Assembly: GCA_033032175.1 (NCBI GenBank)
Contig: CM065322.1
Coordinates: forward strand, 3,224,001-3,288,000
Source: Saturnia japonica
Taxonomy: Eukaryota; Arthropoda; Insecta; Lepidoptera; Saturniidae
DNA: 64,000 nt
Direction: 5' to 3'
Notes under the pieces: generated by a model
What the model was told of the DNA's origin: nothing
Database searches by the model: none
The model's input: only the letters and a program-made list of their open reading frames with translations
Translations under genes and position numbers: made by a program
Shown here: positions 10,681-22,520 of the stretch, one piece after another
Layout of the letters: each line of letters begins with the position of its first letter
How positions within the stretch are numbered: position 1 is the stretch's first letter

Positions 10681-11124
10681 TAAAATAAAATTAAAAAATC
10701 AATTAAATAATAGTAATTAGGAATTATATATATTAACTCTTTTTATAGTAAAGACATCTTGTATATTTTGGGATCTGATAACCGCTTAGATCTAGATACC
10801 TCACAAAAAGTAAACGTGTCACTAATAAGCCCTTTTATGAGTATGAGAAATAAGCTTTTACAACTTTGTTTGATAAATAAGTATTTCGTAAGTCATTACG
10901 TCATTAGTAATTGTAACTAATGGTCACTTTTACTATCAATCACGCTAGAGACTAAGCGGTACCGTGAACTAAATAGCGAAGTTAAATTAGAATTGGAGAC
11001 AAATGGACCCGTTTTCTTTTCTTATTTAATAGAAACATGTGGTTATAAAAAATTATGCCAATGTCACGCGAATAGAATATTTGTATAATCTTTGGCGTTC
11101 AAGCAACTTAAAGTGCATGCTTCC

Positions 11125-11280
11125 AGTTATTATTTATATTTCACTTCCCTTGAGCACAATAATCCAAACTATGTCACGCAAAACACCACCAATATTACTT
11201 AATTAGGGCAAAAGAAAGTAAGAAATAAAAACCACAAGATGACGGATCGAAATCCCAGATCCAAAGACTCCTGAAAACGG
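11125..11280 (-). repeat. Dispersed repeat fragment (family R17), duplicated copy
   Basis: This is the unit 2 counterpart of 7315..7470, in intron 1 of lipocalin-like copy 2. Confidence 0.55.
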
Positions 11281-11687
11281 CCCACTTTACTGCATATGGT
11301 ACCATGGATGCGGTCGTGTATAAAAAAGTATTAAATGAATTAGACATACCTCATCAGTTTCGCTGATTTCTACCTTGTAACACGTCACCTCTTTCTCCGG
11401 GAATAGTTTCTCTGGAATTATTGCCACAACATGCCAAGTGCCGATGATGTCTTTAAAATTAAAATTGGCTTGGAATTCGTTACACGTTTTTGTCTGGTTG
11501 ATGTCTGCTCCATTTATCAGGGTTATAATGAAAACTATAACTACTAAGCAACAGTAGTACGTCATGGCTGGTGACTGAATGTAGTTTAAGAGCGAACATT
11601 GTAATGGAGACGTTAGGCCTGTTTTCGTCATAGATGATTAATAGTTTACAGAAGGAAACATCTTTTTTACCTAAATAATGTTGTTAT

Positions 11688-11984
11688 ACTCTCTGTTGGG
11701 TTTTCATCAATGGCAACACGGGCTCACCCGGGTATGTGACGCGCCTAGCGCCATCTGCGAGTCGTTGAGAAGCCGTTGCGACCACTGAATCGCTCGCGCA
11801 CGCTATTATTCTAAAACACTAAAAATTATTATAAAATTGTGTCGTGTGTGGAAAAAACCCATCTCTGGAGCGAAGCCACGTCCCGGGACACATTACCCGA
11901 CTTGCGACAGCCCAAGGTGAGTGGAACCGTGCACATGCCATATTACTTTCAAATTTAACACAGCTATCGAATCACACACTCTCT
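11688..11984. mobile_element. 283-bp insertion with 7-bp TSD, possible solo LTR, upstream of lipocalin copy 2
   Basis: ACTCTCT occurs at 11688..11694 and 11978..11984, and unit 1 has a single ACTCTCT at the same site, so this is an insertion. The inserted sequence begins (T)GTTGGGTTTTC and ends GAATCACAC. It is much more GC-rich than its surroundings and contains GCGCCATCTGCGAG and a plus-strand splice-donor-like AAG|GTGAGT. The TGTTGGG start and the size suggest a BEL/Pao-like solo LTR, but the 3' end is not a clean CA, so the class is uncertain. It sits about 130 bp before the exon 1 ATG at 11565. Confidence 0.7.
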
Positions 11985-12904
11985 ATATTTAATATTATAG
12001 GGATACGAGAATGTGAATGTATTGTCTATTACATTTTAAAGTTTTACTTCTTTTGGTACATTTAGTAGAGGGCTTTTTTTATTTATATTGTAGGATTTAA
12101 AGTTAAGACTTGAAACACGTAAATAAGATGAAATATCACAGAAATTAATAAAAAATACAAATTTAGACATAAAATTGCCTTGAAACCGTGACGGTACACA
12201 TAAAGCAATAAGTATGAAATTATTTAATAAGTATAAAAAAATCTTCATAATGTATATTATTTAAATTAATAATAGGTACTGTAGTGTTGTGATTCTAAAC
12301 ACACTATGAGGAGCAGCACATACGTTATTATTATAATTACAAGTTTAGAATGAACATTAGTTTTAGAGACACAAAGCGTACTCGTTCGTCTTAGTGCGTG
12401 TTACAGGAAGTCCGGTCATTGGTACATAGACTATATAAAGATATAAAAAGACAAACAATGTTGCCCGCTCTATTACAATATACATTAGTTTATTTAATAC
12501 TTAATTTTATACTTTAATATATTTTCTCTTTTTTCAGATAGTGGTGTGATGCTAAAGCTGTTAGTGAGATTATCCTACCTATTCGTACTTTCTGTTCTAC
12601 GTCATTTATTATTCTATGCTCACAATAACTCACCGTGAGAACAACGTGTAGGCAGCAATTTGATAAGATAATTGACACTACCTATCTAGACGGACTGACT
12701 CAAAAAATGCTTTATTAAATTAGGGTAAGATGAATGAACTTGTTAACCTAATTTTTTAATACCGTCCGTCTGCATCCGTTTTAAGGTCTCGGTCTATACG
12801 GTCAAGGTTGATTTTTAGGGACGTAACTTCAATGCTTTGTAAGTCTATATTTTTCAATCAAATATCATATTTTTAATTTAAATGCAATTCATTTTATTCT
12901 GATA

Positions 12905-13215
12905 CTAGCGGAGTGCCCGCGGCTCCGCACGCATTTATAGTTACGCAGTAGTTATGTACATCCCGTGATTATATTTTTACCCATATTGTCGACAATTCAT
13001 ATGCCGTATCAATTGAGGAATGGTGTGTATTTCCCGTGTACAATTTTCATGAAATAATTCTTTTTATTTCTTTCTTACCAAAAGCATAATTATGGATATC
13101 CCTAATTTGGGAAATGACGGGTTCCTCATAAAAACTTTCATCCAACTTTTATTTTCACCATAATTATGTGGAATAACACAATGAAATTAATCACTTGTAT
13201 CAAAACCAGATAATA
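12905..13215 (-). mobile_element. Helitron-like element, family 2, unit 2 copy crossing the duplication edge
   Basis: It begins CTAGCGGAGTGCCCGCGGCT (12905) like 8808 and carries on past 13134 with AAAACTTTCATCCAAC.TTT, wording typical of such elements. Its 5' (TC) end was not located. Confidence 0.55.
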
Positions 13216-13589
13216 TATATATATGTATAATCCCGATAATTTACAATAGGTATATCGCTTAGAATATATAAACTCCCCCGAGCCGCGATTGACAGCGCAC
13301 GTCATATTTCTATCATAAAATAAAACAGTAATTATGCCATACTATGTAGTTTAAACAGTTTTGTCATTTCATAATTACTGGACATGCGCATAATAAATCA
13401 ACTAACTGGTTGGCGTGGCAGCCGACATTACCGCGCATGCGCTTTGTTGTTACCATATTTTGTTCTTACAAACTTTTATCCCCTATTTTCTACTTAAAGT
13501 TTTATTATCGCTACAAAAAGTACCCTATGTCCTTTCACAAGGTCCAATCTATCTCTATACCAAAATACATTTACATTGAATACTACAAT
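13216..13589. other. Unassigned sequence
   Basis: AT-rich with a GCATGCGC-containing segment near 13430. The 104-aa frame here has no family signal. Confidence 0.35.
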
Positions 13590-13830
13590 TGGATACCGAC
13601 GGCATACTATAAAAATGCGTCAATCAAAACTACGCCGAATCGGTGTTCTCGCGTCATTGTCATAAAGTCGACAGTATTGACAGTATTGTCGATAATGTCC
13701 GTTGGTAAGCTTAATTTCAAATAGTAACTAATACACTACGATATTAAGTTGCCGTATTCCAGGAGCTATTGTTTGTAAGTAGCTCGGTATTTAGTTGAAG
13801 CGCCAGCGGAAGCCAATCATTAACTATGGG
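13590..13830 (+). repeat. Dispersed repeat shared with 41845..42290
   Basis: Shared words are GGATACCG.CGGCATACT, AATCAAAACT.CGCCGAATC, TTTCAAATAGT.ACTA and TTGCCGTATTC.AGGAGCTATTGTTTGTA. In the other copy a jockey-derived element is inserted in the middle. The class is unknown. Confidence 0.6.
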
Positions 13831-14089
13831 TCACTAAGTATCTACTTACGAAAACAAACCATTTTTATAATCAGTATTATTTGTGCCAACAACTTTACCC
13901 GTTTTAAATTATTCCGTCACTTTACTGTCCACTGCGCTGCGCGCCGTCAATGCACCCGTGTAGCCTACTGTTGTTCTCACTTCCAAATACTTGCCTACCG
14001 TTTGCCATATTTTCTAACATTCGTAGTTACTGCTCCGCTCCTTAGTGTCGTAGCTTGAAGTTATGTAACCTATAACCTTTCTCAATAAA

Positions 14090-14385
14090 TCTATGCTAAT
14101 ATTATAAAGCTGAAGAGTTTGTTTGTTTGGTTGAATACGCTTAATCTCAGGAACTACTGTTTGGAATGGAAAAAATGATTTTAGTGTTGGATAGCCTGTT
14201 TAATCGAGGAAGGCTATAGGATATATAAACTTCACGCTACGGACAATAGGAGCACATCATCAATGAAAAATGTTGTAAAAAACGGGGAAAATTTATTCCT
14301 TTTGAAAGTTTCCATTGCGTGTGCTGCGTAAATGGTTATAGTTACGCAACAATGATGTTGTATTGAATTATTTCTCTTGAAAGAG
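14090..14385 (+). mobile_element. Helitron-like element, family 3, 5' half
   Basis: It begins TCTATGCTAATATTATAAAG followed by CTGAAGAGTTTGTTTG, a classic lepidopteran Helitron 5' end, with a host A before it. It aligns with the complete copy at 50569..51265 to about 14385, then homology fades and no CTAG end follows. Confidence 0.7.
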
Positions 14386-16482
14386 TTTATTAACCCCTAA
14401 ACAAAGTTTGTCAAATATCGGTGGTAGTTCTAGAAATTAGCGCGTTCAAACAAAAAAAAAATAAAAACTTCTTTTGCTTTACAATATTAGTATGCATAAT
14501 GCAATAATATCTTTTGTAATAAAAAAATAATAATAACAATATAATTTTGCAAACTGTATGTAAATATATATTTTCTGTACAATTCTGTCGTCTGACAAAG
14601 AACTTGCGCAGCCACAATTATCATTGTTACACGAAAAATGCCATTATCTTCCGCAAGACCATTCAAATGCATCTTAAGTATTATACTTGTTCCCATAGAA
14701 AAATACGGTCATCTCTTAAAAAGTCAAAACCTACATACATTTACTTGAACAAAGGCAGTAAAAACGGTTTATGGACTTGTTATTGCCGTCCCAACGGACA
14801 AGGTGGGTGACGCAAGTCTCGAGATACAAGCAATTTTATGTTTAATCATTTGCATTTTATTATAATTGGAATATATTACTTTAAATGATCATTAATACTT
14901 TTACTGAAAATAAGCTTGGATATATTGCATTTATTGTTTTAATAATGTTTACAAAACTTGTTTCATATTTTAATGTTCTAAATGATAAGAAGAAGCTGAT
15001 AAAAATAATTATTATGGCATTGATATGATCGATGTCTTCCAAAAAATTCACTTAATAATTTAAACCAAAATTTTCACAATTAGGCATTCATATATGAAAA
15101 TAAAAATATATGTATCTTCTACACACGGTTTAATTTTTATAAAATATGATCAGTGGTATGTGTCACATACACAAATATTATAGCACAAATAAAACGCGAA
15201 TTAAATTTGTAACTTATCCGATAACTTAACCCATTTGTGTGGTTTTACAGAGAAAGTATTTTTTTCGAACTAAATTTTTTTAAATCATTAAATAGTCACA
15301 AAACGTATATGGTTATGGAACTTATAATTATATATTAGTATCTTACTTTTTAAGTTACTCGAACTTTTGTATCACTTTTTAACTTGTATCGCTTGTACCT
15401 TGCACAACACACAAAAGCGAAGCGGTAGAAACAGATTTTAATGTATCCTATGAAAATCTTCATTCGCGAATTTCTCTCCCTTTGAATTTTAATATAAATC
15501 TCGAATCGGGAGTTTATTAGCGTTGGACGAGAACGATAATAAATGGGATTATTATGTATTTCACTAAGGAAAATATTAAGAAGGAATATCCAGAAGTGTG
15601 TAATGAAAATTTAAATAAAAGGAATTTAAAACATCTCGCTGTAATACTTCTTACATAATATAATATTTTATTACTATATATACTTACAATGAATTTGTAA
15701 CTGACCAGATCTTAATATATTATGAGGATAAACACAGTAATAATCTACAAATTAATGGCGATTATTGTAGTAACGGCTTTCTTTAATGCCTCTTCACTCT
15801 ACGTTTAAAGGATAATCTTCATCTTTCGTGTCCGTGGCTGAAGCCTGCTAGTTATACGATATGAGTAAACCAATAAGAGGCCACCTTCCACCTTCCAGTT
15901 AGCCAGCCAACCGCACTCGATGCCTCAACATTCTCCTTCTACGTGCAAATGGCAGGAATTAAGACATACAAGTAACGAGAACTCGATGCGGTGAACATTA
16001 TTTAAATATAAACTGCTAGCTATGCCCGACCGTTTTATCCGTGTTAAAAGCATATTTTTAGGCAATTTTTGAAGTGATAACTTCTTTTAGCGCGGTACGC
16101 ATATTTTTATATGAGATAAAATCTCTGGACTCGCGACACTGTTACGATGTACATACAACAGACCGCGAACGCGTCTTTCATAAAAGAATATTAAAAGTAT
16201 TTTAAAGTTTATAATAATTAATAAAATACAATTCATAAATAAAATGCAATTCATAACCCAATAACCCTAGTACCCATCTAAAAAATGTCTAACGCGCCAA
16301 AATAAGTTTTCACTTTTGTCGGCACTTCCGGAGTGCAACCCGTAATTTTTATACATTTTGTAAAACTATCGACATTTTTATGAGTAATAAATTAATTTTC
16401 AAATTATAATATAAGTAGCCTATGTTACTCGCTGATACTGTTGCTTAATATTGGTGAAAGAATTTTTAACATCTATCCAGTA
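14386..16482. other. Unassigned AT-rich stretch
   Basis: Long AT-rich sequence. Small frames near 14411..14810 lack any motif. TTTTTGAAGTGATAACTTCTT near 16060..16090 recurs near 48393, probably a repeat scrap. No gene is supported. Confidence 0.4.
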
Positions 16483-17480
16483 GTTTTTTTAGTTTATTTA
16501 TTTATTTATTTTATTTTATTTATTAATTTTATTAATTTTATTAATTTTATTTATTTTGTTTATTTTATTTTATTCAGAAAACATACAGTGCTTAAATTCT
16601 TAATGTGTACGAAATATTCATAAATTCTACACCATTTAGCTGTTTTCGCATATTGAGACTAAATTAATGCTCGTCAGCTTTATGTTAATTTATACTATAT
16701 AATAATTATCAACTAATGAAAGAAAAACAAGAAAGCGGAATTAACAAAAAAAAAAAAAAAAACCACAAAAGACGGGACAGTCAGGAAGTCATGTCAAACC
16801 AGTTTTTAGACATTTCTGCTCGTATGATATTTATAGGTGAATTAAATAAGTCGAGCTCAGGTAATTCGTCGAGATTGTTAACTAAGTTGGCTGATCACAC
16901 AAAAAATGAATTTTGCCTATAATTCGTAGAACTATGGGCAACGTAAAGATAAATAGGTTGACGGACGGATCTACTTGGTACTTTAAGGTTTACTTTAGAA
17001 AGCAAACAATGAGATTCAATTTGGCATTGCGCTATCTTGAGTAAAGTAAGAATGTCTGATATTCTGCGACTTTCGCATAAAGGTAGCATGTGATGTCTTC
17101 TACATCTCTTTTAATAACTGTCATCATATATTTTACACATGTACTGCAAATGTTTCATGAATCTACGCTGAATAGATTCTAACTTATTAATATATACTTC
17201 ATATTGTGGATTCCAAATTTGCGAACAATACTCGAGTAAACTACGCACGTATGAACAATAGAGAATTTTGGTTAATTTAACGCTGCAAAATTGGGAGCTT
17301 GACCGGATGATAATAATATGATAATGATAATGGCCCTATTAGCTATGTTATCTATATGTTTCTCGTACGTAAGCTTGGAATCATGGATAACACCTAAGTC
17401 TCGGATCTCATCCACCCTTTCAAGCACATACCCTTTAAGTTTATAGATAAAATCTTTCGCTTTAGCTTTACGTGTGAATG
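16483..17480 (-). mobile_element. Degenerate CR1/jockey-group LINE, C-terminal RT part and 3' UTR
   Basis: In element sense it reads DFIYKLKGYVLERVDEIRDL, then pieces of the post-RT region, then MLPLCESRRISDI, SKVNLKVPSRSVRQP and NYRQNSFFV, with stops and shifts. It parallels the intact ORF at 36454..38523 (MLPLYTRREIADV, SKINLRVPAASFRNP, TYRQNSYFI). The 3' UTR has an internal poly(T) (16747..16764 on this strand as A) and ends in a TTTTA/TTTA microsatellite (16483..16575) preceded by GAAAACATACAG, as in the other copy. Confidence 0.75.
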
Positions 17481-17914
17481 ATATCGCGTTTATCCATTAT
17501 AAACAATAAACAAGATAACAAACAAACAAACAAAGATAAAAACAAAAAACAATACATAATATTGATATGTGGACGCTTGTTTATTATTTAAAATTTGACT
17601 TCAACCTCACATAAACTTTTCACAACCACAGTTGCTGGAAAAAACCAATACACACTTAGGGGCAAATTTTAAATGAAGAATTATGCTGTTTAGAAATAAA
17701 CTTATATAAAGGAAATATGCTAGTTGGAACACAACTATTCGCGTTCCGGCATCAGCCACTGTACATCCAATAATCAAGGGGGGGTGGAAATGATATGTAA
17801 CTGACTAGGTTGTGACCAACATGACCATAATATATAAGTATTATGATTATGCTGACATGCTGATCTCAGTGTTTATCTGTTTTGTTTCAGGATTAGCTAA
17901 CTTATATCCAGTTG
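17481..17914. other. Unassigned sequence
   Basis: AT-rich, with a CAAACAAACAAA run near 17520 and no recognisable coding sequence. Confidence 0.35.
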
Positions 17915-18240
17915 TCCAAAGGTTCTTCTTCTTTTTTTTTTTGGTATGGCATCGCAAAAGCACTTTCCAGCGTCAATGTTTTCAAGCCTTCGTAGTAATA
18001 TTCAAAGTGGCGTCTAACAAGATGGTGGTTCTCTTGTTAGAACGACCTAGGGAGTTTTTGTGGGATCCCGGAATGCACGCTTTCAGTTTATGCTTATAAT
18101 CCACTTCACTTATGCACAAAAACCAAACTATAACACGTAAAACGCCACCAATATTACGTAGTATACGGCCAAAACATAAGTAAATGAATTAAGTATGAAA
18201 ACCACAACATTTCACTTGAAGATCCCGCCAAAAACTGCTG
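17915..18240 (-). repeat. Dispersed repeat R17, longest copy
   Basis: The reverse complement aligns with 52015..52275: GGCGGGATCTTCAAGTGA versus GACGGGATCTTGAAGTGA, CATAAGTGAAGTG.ATTATAA, ACGAAGGCTTGAAAACATTG. A poly(T)/TTC tract at 17921..17942 is a likely A-rich tail in minus-strand sense. This would make it a retroposed sequence of unknown class. Confidence 0.6.
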
Positions 18241-18284
18241 TCGAAAGGTTGCAAACTCTCTCAAACTCCACCGGTACGACGGAG

Positions 18285-18395
18285 ATGAATTACTCTTAAC
18301 GGATTAATGATTGCTAAGTGGTAGCCATTGTTTTTGCATTGTACAGAGCTTACCATTAGGCATAGTGTACTTTGCCGTGCTATTATAAAAAAAGT
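18285..18395 (+). repeat. LINE 3'-tail fragment
   Basis: TGGTAGCCATTGTTTTTGCATTGTACAGAGCTTACCATTAGGC matches the tails near 1870 and 61540. Confidence 0.45.
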
Positions 18396-19433
18396 ATTTT
18401 ATTCTTAATCTAATTTTCTTCATCAGCAAAATAACATATTATATGATCATGCTTAGGCATTAAAAGTTACTTGCTTTTTTGCTAATCCGCGAGATATTTA
18501 ATAAATTTTATTAACATGAAAATATTATTATAATTGCAAAATTTGGCTGGCATTTAAAAGAAGGGATTTATGAGTATCATTCTGGGAACCTTATGAATAT
18601 TCCTAGCTAATGAGCCAGCAATTTCAATTCACATTTTAATTCAGAGTTAAAATTTGTGAAGGAGTTAACAACTCGTGAAAGGGTAAGAAGATTAATTACT
18701 GACATTTTTGTTTTCAATGTTAAGCTTTTAGCTTGTAAAGTATCTGTATACGAAAGGTTTTCGAGAAGAAAGTTTTGTTAGTGAAAATAAAAAGTCCATA
18801 TAATTTTTGATGGTCATTTTAGGTTTGAGAAATACACTAAAATCTATATTAACCTTAGTGCTTGCATACAAGCATACAAGATTATTAGAAAAATAGAAAA
18901 AAATTAAATTCATTATATTTTGCGAACAATAAAAGATAGTAAGTAGTGAAAAAAGTTCAGCGTTGTTCAAAAACAATATTAGAATGTGCTCAGAATTCAT
19001 AAATTTCTTTGATACCACTTATTAGTTGAATATGAAAGCACAATATATTCTACTAATTCATGTGAGCTTTATACATTTGTATAAAAATTAAATACTTATA
19101 TTCACAACAAAAAAAACGCCAGTCACATATTTCATCACAAGCTTATATATGTATTTAACTTACCTTGTTAATATTGGTCAAATATTCCAACTGAAATTTA
19201 AAACGGATTCCCCATCCTATTGAGCTGAAATTCTGCATACACGTTTACTTTGGATGACAATGCATGTTTAGCTAAGTAACATCTTTCTAAACTCAATATG
19301 CCGAATTCCCAGAGATAGTGGACCGGTTATTTTTTATGCACCCCCATGATATGGGTTACCAATGAAAGCGTTTACTGAGAAGAATATAAAAAATAATTAA
19401 TAAAAAACTCTTGAAAATCAAGCTATTATTTAG
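18396..19433. other. Unassigned AT-rich stretch
   Basis: A 96-aa minus frame (18728..19018) is AT-driven, with no motif or splice context. No gene is supported. Confidence 0.4.
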
Positions 19434-19938
19434 TCTATACAATTAATAAAATTTAAGTGTCTGTTTGTAATGTCAAAATAACAGCTTTTTACTAAATGCA
19501 TATGAAAGTATATACGATAACAATAACCAAACACCCATTTTAAAATTTTTGTCTGTCTGTCTGTTTGTTCCGGGTAATCTTCGAAACGGTTGGACCGATT
19601 TTGACAGAACTTTCACTGGTAGATAGCTGAATTTATAGAGAGTAACTTAGGCTACTTTTATTTTTGGAAAAGAATTAGGGTTCCGTACACATAAAAAAAA
19701 CTTGTCATGGTGAATCAATTCGGGTGCTTAAATGGTCTTAGGCTGAGTAAATCATAAGAGATATAGCAAATTAATGTACTTCCTACATAATTGTAGACAT
19801 TAAAAAGATCTAAAAAAAGTCAGCGAGGGTATATATCTTGTAAGGAACACCCGCAATAATAATATTTGTCTTTAAAATAGCCGGGAGCGGGGGAGCAAGA
19901 TTCGCGCGTGTGTCAGATCGATGGCATTCTGTAGCTAG
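19434..19938 (+). mobile_element. Non-autonomous Helitron-like element, family 1
   Basis: It begins TCTATACAATTAATAAAATT and ends GTAGCTAG. It aligns with 4202..4715 along its length (TTGTTCCGGGTAATCT.CGAAACGGTTG, AAATAGCCGGGAGCGGGGGA). The GC-rich hairpin before the CTAG end is eroded. Confidence 0.65.
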
Positions 19939-20189
19939 TATTTAAATAAGTTTTAAAACTTTTAGTGCAAATAAAAAAGGGGAAAGGGGAATTAAAACTT
20001 AGAAGCTTTTGAAATAATTGACATATTGAATATACATCTTATTTTTAAAAAGTTATATATTTCATAATATTTATTAAATTTAAATAAAATAAAGTATGTT
20101 AAAAAAGAATTGAATACGTTTGGAAAGATTTCACTCATAAGATCGAAAGCTGCAGATATCAATGTAAATCTCAGAACTCCATATAAAAG

Positions 20190-20640
20190 GTAGTTCAGAC
20201 ATAACGCCTGTCACATTTAACGAGAACGTGTAGAGCGCATTGAAACGTTGCAATCAGGAACCGATGCCGTTTATTGAAATCTCAGCCTCCATGCACAGAG
20301 TAATTGACATGGTCCTTGAACTTGTTTTTCGGCAAATCAGTAATATGTTTCGGAATTTTATTATAGAACCTAAAACTATTACCTAACAACTTTTATTATT
20401 CTTACTAAGTAAAAAACGCGGTACGACTAATTTATCTCTATTTTTAGTATAAACATTGTGCTGATTTTTGACAAAATCTAGCTTGTCAAAGTTTTTGCGA
20501 ATATACATTAGGTTATCAAGGATACATTAGGAGTGCAAAGCTAATATACCATATTCCTGGAATTGGTTCTTTACTGATTAATACACAAGTTCCTTTTTAT
20601 CTTATAAAGGGCAACATTCTCGAATATGACATAATATTTT
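20190..20640 (-). mobile_element. Degenerate CR1-group LINE 3' remnant
   Basis: Minus-strand pieces read NLMYIRKNFDKLDFVKNQHN, then YTKNRDKLVVPRF, then FYNKI-like and DLPKNKFKDHV. They match the order in the LINE at 60180..60895 (YVRTNEDNFELV, NTRNKHKIVNPSF, FYNKLPKHITDLPDNKFKNHV). Stops and shifts are present, so the copy is dead. Confidence 0.65.
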
Positions 20641-20804
20641 GTTTGACGATGTTCTGCCTTTTCTTCCTAGTAATATTAACTCCTACAGTGAAACATATTG
20701 CGTTCAGGGATAACATATAAACCCTTCTCCGTAATATGTGGTGGAGTTTATCAATCTCATAAATGCTAACATCCATTTTTATATATAATATATTGCAGAC
20801 TAAC

Positions 20805-21150
20805 GTAGTAGCCGCGGCTTTGTTCGCGTCATAATACAAAATTTCAATCCATCTTTTACATGAAATTGAAAAAAACTATAAATAATTTCTTTTTTACTTT
20901 CTAACTAAATTGCTAAATACCAATTTACCCTGAAAAATGACAGATTTCCATACATTCATCCCTTTTTCACCACCTTAAGGGTTGAATTTCCAAAAATCCT
21001 TCTTTATTGCCTACCTACAGTGTAAAAGGAACTCGCATGCAAATTTTCATGATCCTAGCCCCAGTAGTTAAGTCTCTGATTTGATGAATCAATCAGTCGG
21101 TCAGTGAGATCAAATATTATAATTTATCGAACACGTTTTATTGATCGGTA
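20805..21150 (-). mobile_element. Helitron-like remnant, family 4
   Basis: It starts GTAGTAGCCGCGGCTTTGTTCGCG, the reverse of a Helitron 3' end. The interior (CCCTTTTTCACCACCTTAAGGGTTGAATTTCC, CACTGTAAAAG/CTACAGTGTAAAAGGAACTCGCATG) is the reverse complement of 53520..53781. Confidence 0.55.
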
Positions 21151-21946
21151 TGTTATGAAGTTAAAACTACTCTGTGCAAAAAATGATTGTCACCGATAGT
21201 GGTACAAGGGCGCTAGTTCGTAAACTTTTACGACTGACATCCGACACGAAGGCCTGCTTGCTACATTTAGTAATCTCTGGCTCCGATTGAATGGGGAACA
21301 TATACTCGTGGTTATATCTCAGTGAATACGAAAATGTTGTTCCGAAATTGATTAAATATCCCTTTGCATTCCCTTCTTTGTTACAATCGCGATTGTAAAC
21401 GACATAGCTCACCCTTCGGCTTCGTTCTTAGGATCATATTATTTAAAAATAAGTTTGGAACTTAATTCATCAAGAGAATACATGAGGAAACTTTTTAAAA
21501 TACATGGGATTCTATCTGCAATTTCTTCAATAGTTCATTGTTTTAAACAACACGAAGTAGGAAGAATGCCTTTAGAATCCATCAGATCTAATACGTAACA
21601 ACTTGAAGTGGACCACATTCGTATGCGAGGTTAATCAATGACAGGCTGCAAATCTTAAGGACCGAGTTGAAATCTATGCGAGTGACACTAGCCAAAAAAA
21701 ACAGCGTTAATAGGTAGGTGATACTACTTCTTTGCGGTTGAGATAGATATGGCTGGCGGTGAGGTTACCGAAGCAAAATATATATACTTAGTATGTTTCG
21801 TTATTTTTAAAATTATTATCATTTCTGATACTTAAACTTAGAATGTATAAATTTGAATTATGACCCAGCTAAAAATATTGCAACATTTTAAATTTATTTT
21901 TATGTTGCTTATATATAATCTGTAATGTGTCCCTTTATAAATAAAG
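21151..21946. other. Unassigned sequence with an 81-aa minus-strand frame
   Basis: The frame at 21412..21167 is a little more GC-rich than its surroundings, but I recognise no family and see no convincing splice pair. Nothing else is evident. Confidence 0.35.
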
Positions 21947-22200
21947 TAGCGGTGTGCCCGCGTTTTTACGCAATAATTATTTACGCCCCGTAATTTTATT
22001 TTTACTGACAAGTCATATTATAGTCTATTAATTGAAGAATGACCTATTATGCATCCCTTCTATAAAATTAGATCACAATCGGTTGAGATAGATGATTTTT
22101 TTTACATATTCGTGATCAGTATCGTTTATATAGTATGTTTATCGGGAAAGAAAAAAATATTACATGTACAGACAGACATGTCTACAAACTTATTGAAATC
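21947..22200 (-). mobile_element. Helitron-like remnant, family 2
   Basis: GTAGCGGTGTGCCCGCG and CGTAATTTTATTTTTAC match 62935..63080 and 8808..8950 in order. It is eroded. Confidence 0.5.
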
Positions 22201-22246
22201 GATGAATAAATTAATGCGAAAAACGTTTTAATTTATAATGCTATTA

Positions 22247-22440
22247 TCAAAGTTGAAATTTAAATTGTTGGGCGAAGTGACGGAAGCCGCATCGTACTGG
22301 GCGAGGCAGCGAGACAAGGCGCACCTCATGCAAAGCGCCATATAAATCGCATTCACCTTCTATCGCCTGTAATGCGCCGTCACTTATTATGATAAACGGA
22401 GCGTTTGTTGTGCTACATCGGCCATTCGTCAACCCTTAGG
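22247..22440. other. GC-richer island, unassigned
   Basis: A 61-aa minus frame covers it. No domain, splice context or repeat partner was found. Confidence 0.3.
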
Positions 22441-22520
22441 GTGTCTATACTATTAAAGGACCGACGGACATTTCCAGATAATAAAAGAACGTAGTTTCAG
22501 GATATTTTTAAATTATCTAG

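Larger units (their letters stand above)
9153..11565 (-). pseudogene. Lipocalin-like copy 2: exons 1-4, no terminal exon of its own
   Basis: Exons 11565..11350, 10323..10128, 10076..10035 and 9280..9153 match copy 1 in length and phase, with GT-AG sites kept. The coding differences I can see are a Lys to Glu in exon 2 (KIRG/EIRG) and a Pro to Ser at the end of exon 3, plus synonymous changes. Exon 4 looks identical. No exon 5 exists between here and unit 1. The exon 4 donor is phase 0, so a transcript could splice to exon 5 (5195) or to exon 2 of copy 1 (6513), both phase-0 acceptors. It is therefore either a 3'-truncated pseudogene or an alternative 5' part of a shared-terminal-exon locus. 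Intron 2 is 51 nt and open in frame here, so intron retention would not shift the frame. Confidence 0.7.
9038..13134. repeat. Tandem duplication, unit 2
   Basis: This is a head-to-tail copy of 5308..9037. It is longer mainly because of a 283-bp insertion (11695..11977) plus small extra segments near 9625..9670 and 9795..9860. The right edge CATAAAAA|CTTTCATCC lies inside a Helitron-like element. Gene content is lipocalin-like exons 1-4 only. Confidence 0.93.

Noticed and set aside
11844..12065. 73-aa plus-strand frame near the lipocalin copy 2 promoter
   Set aside because: It starts inside the 283-bp insertion and runs into AT-rich host DNA, with no conserved motif.
16473..16580. 60-aa hydrophobic plus-strand frame as a membrane peptide
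   Set aside because: It is the translation of a TTTA/TTTTA microsatellite at the LINE 3' end.
21167..21412. 81-aa minus-strand ORF as a host gene
   Set aside because: No recognisable domain, no splice or start context, and no second supporting exon.
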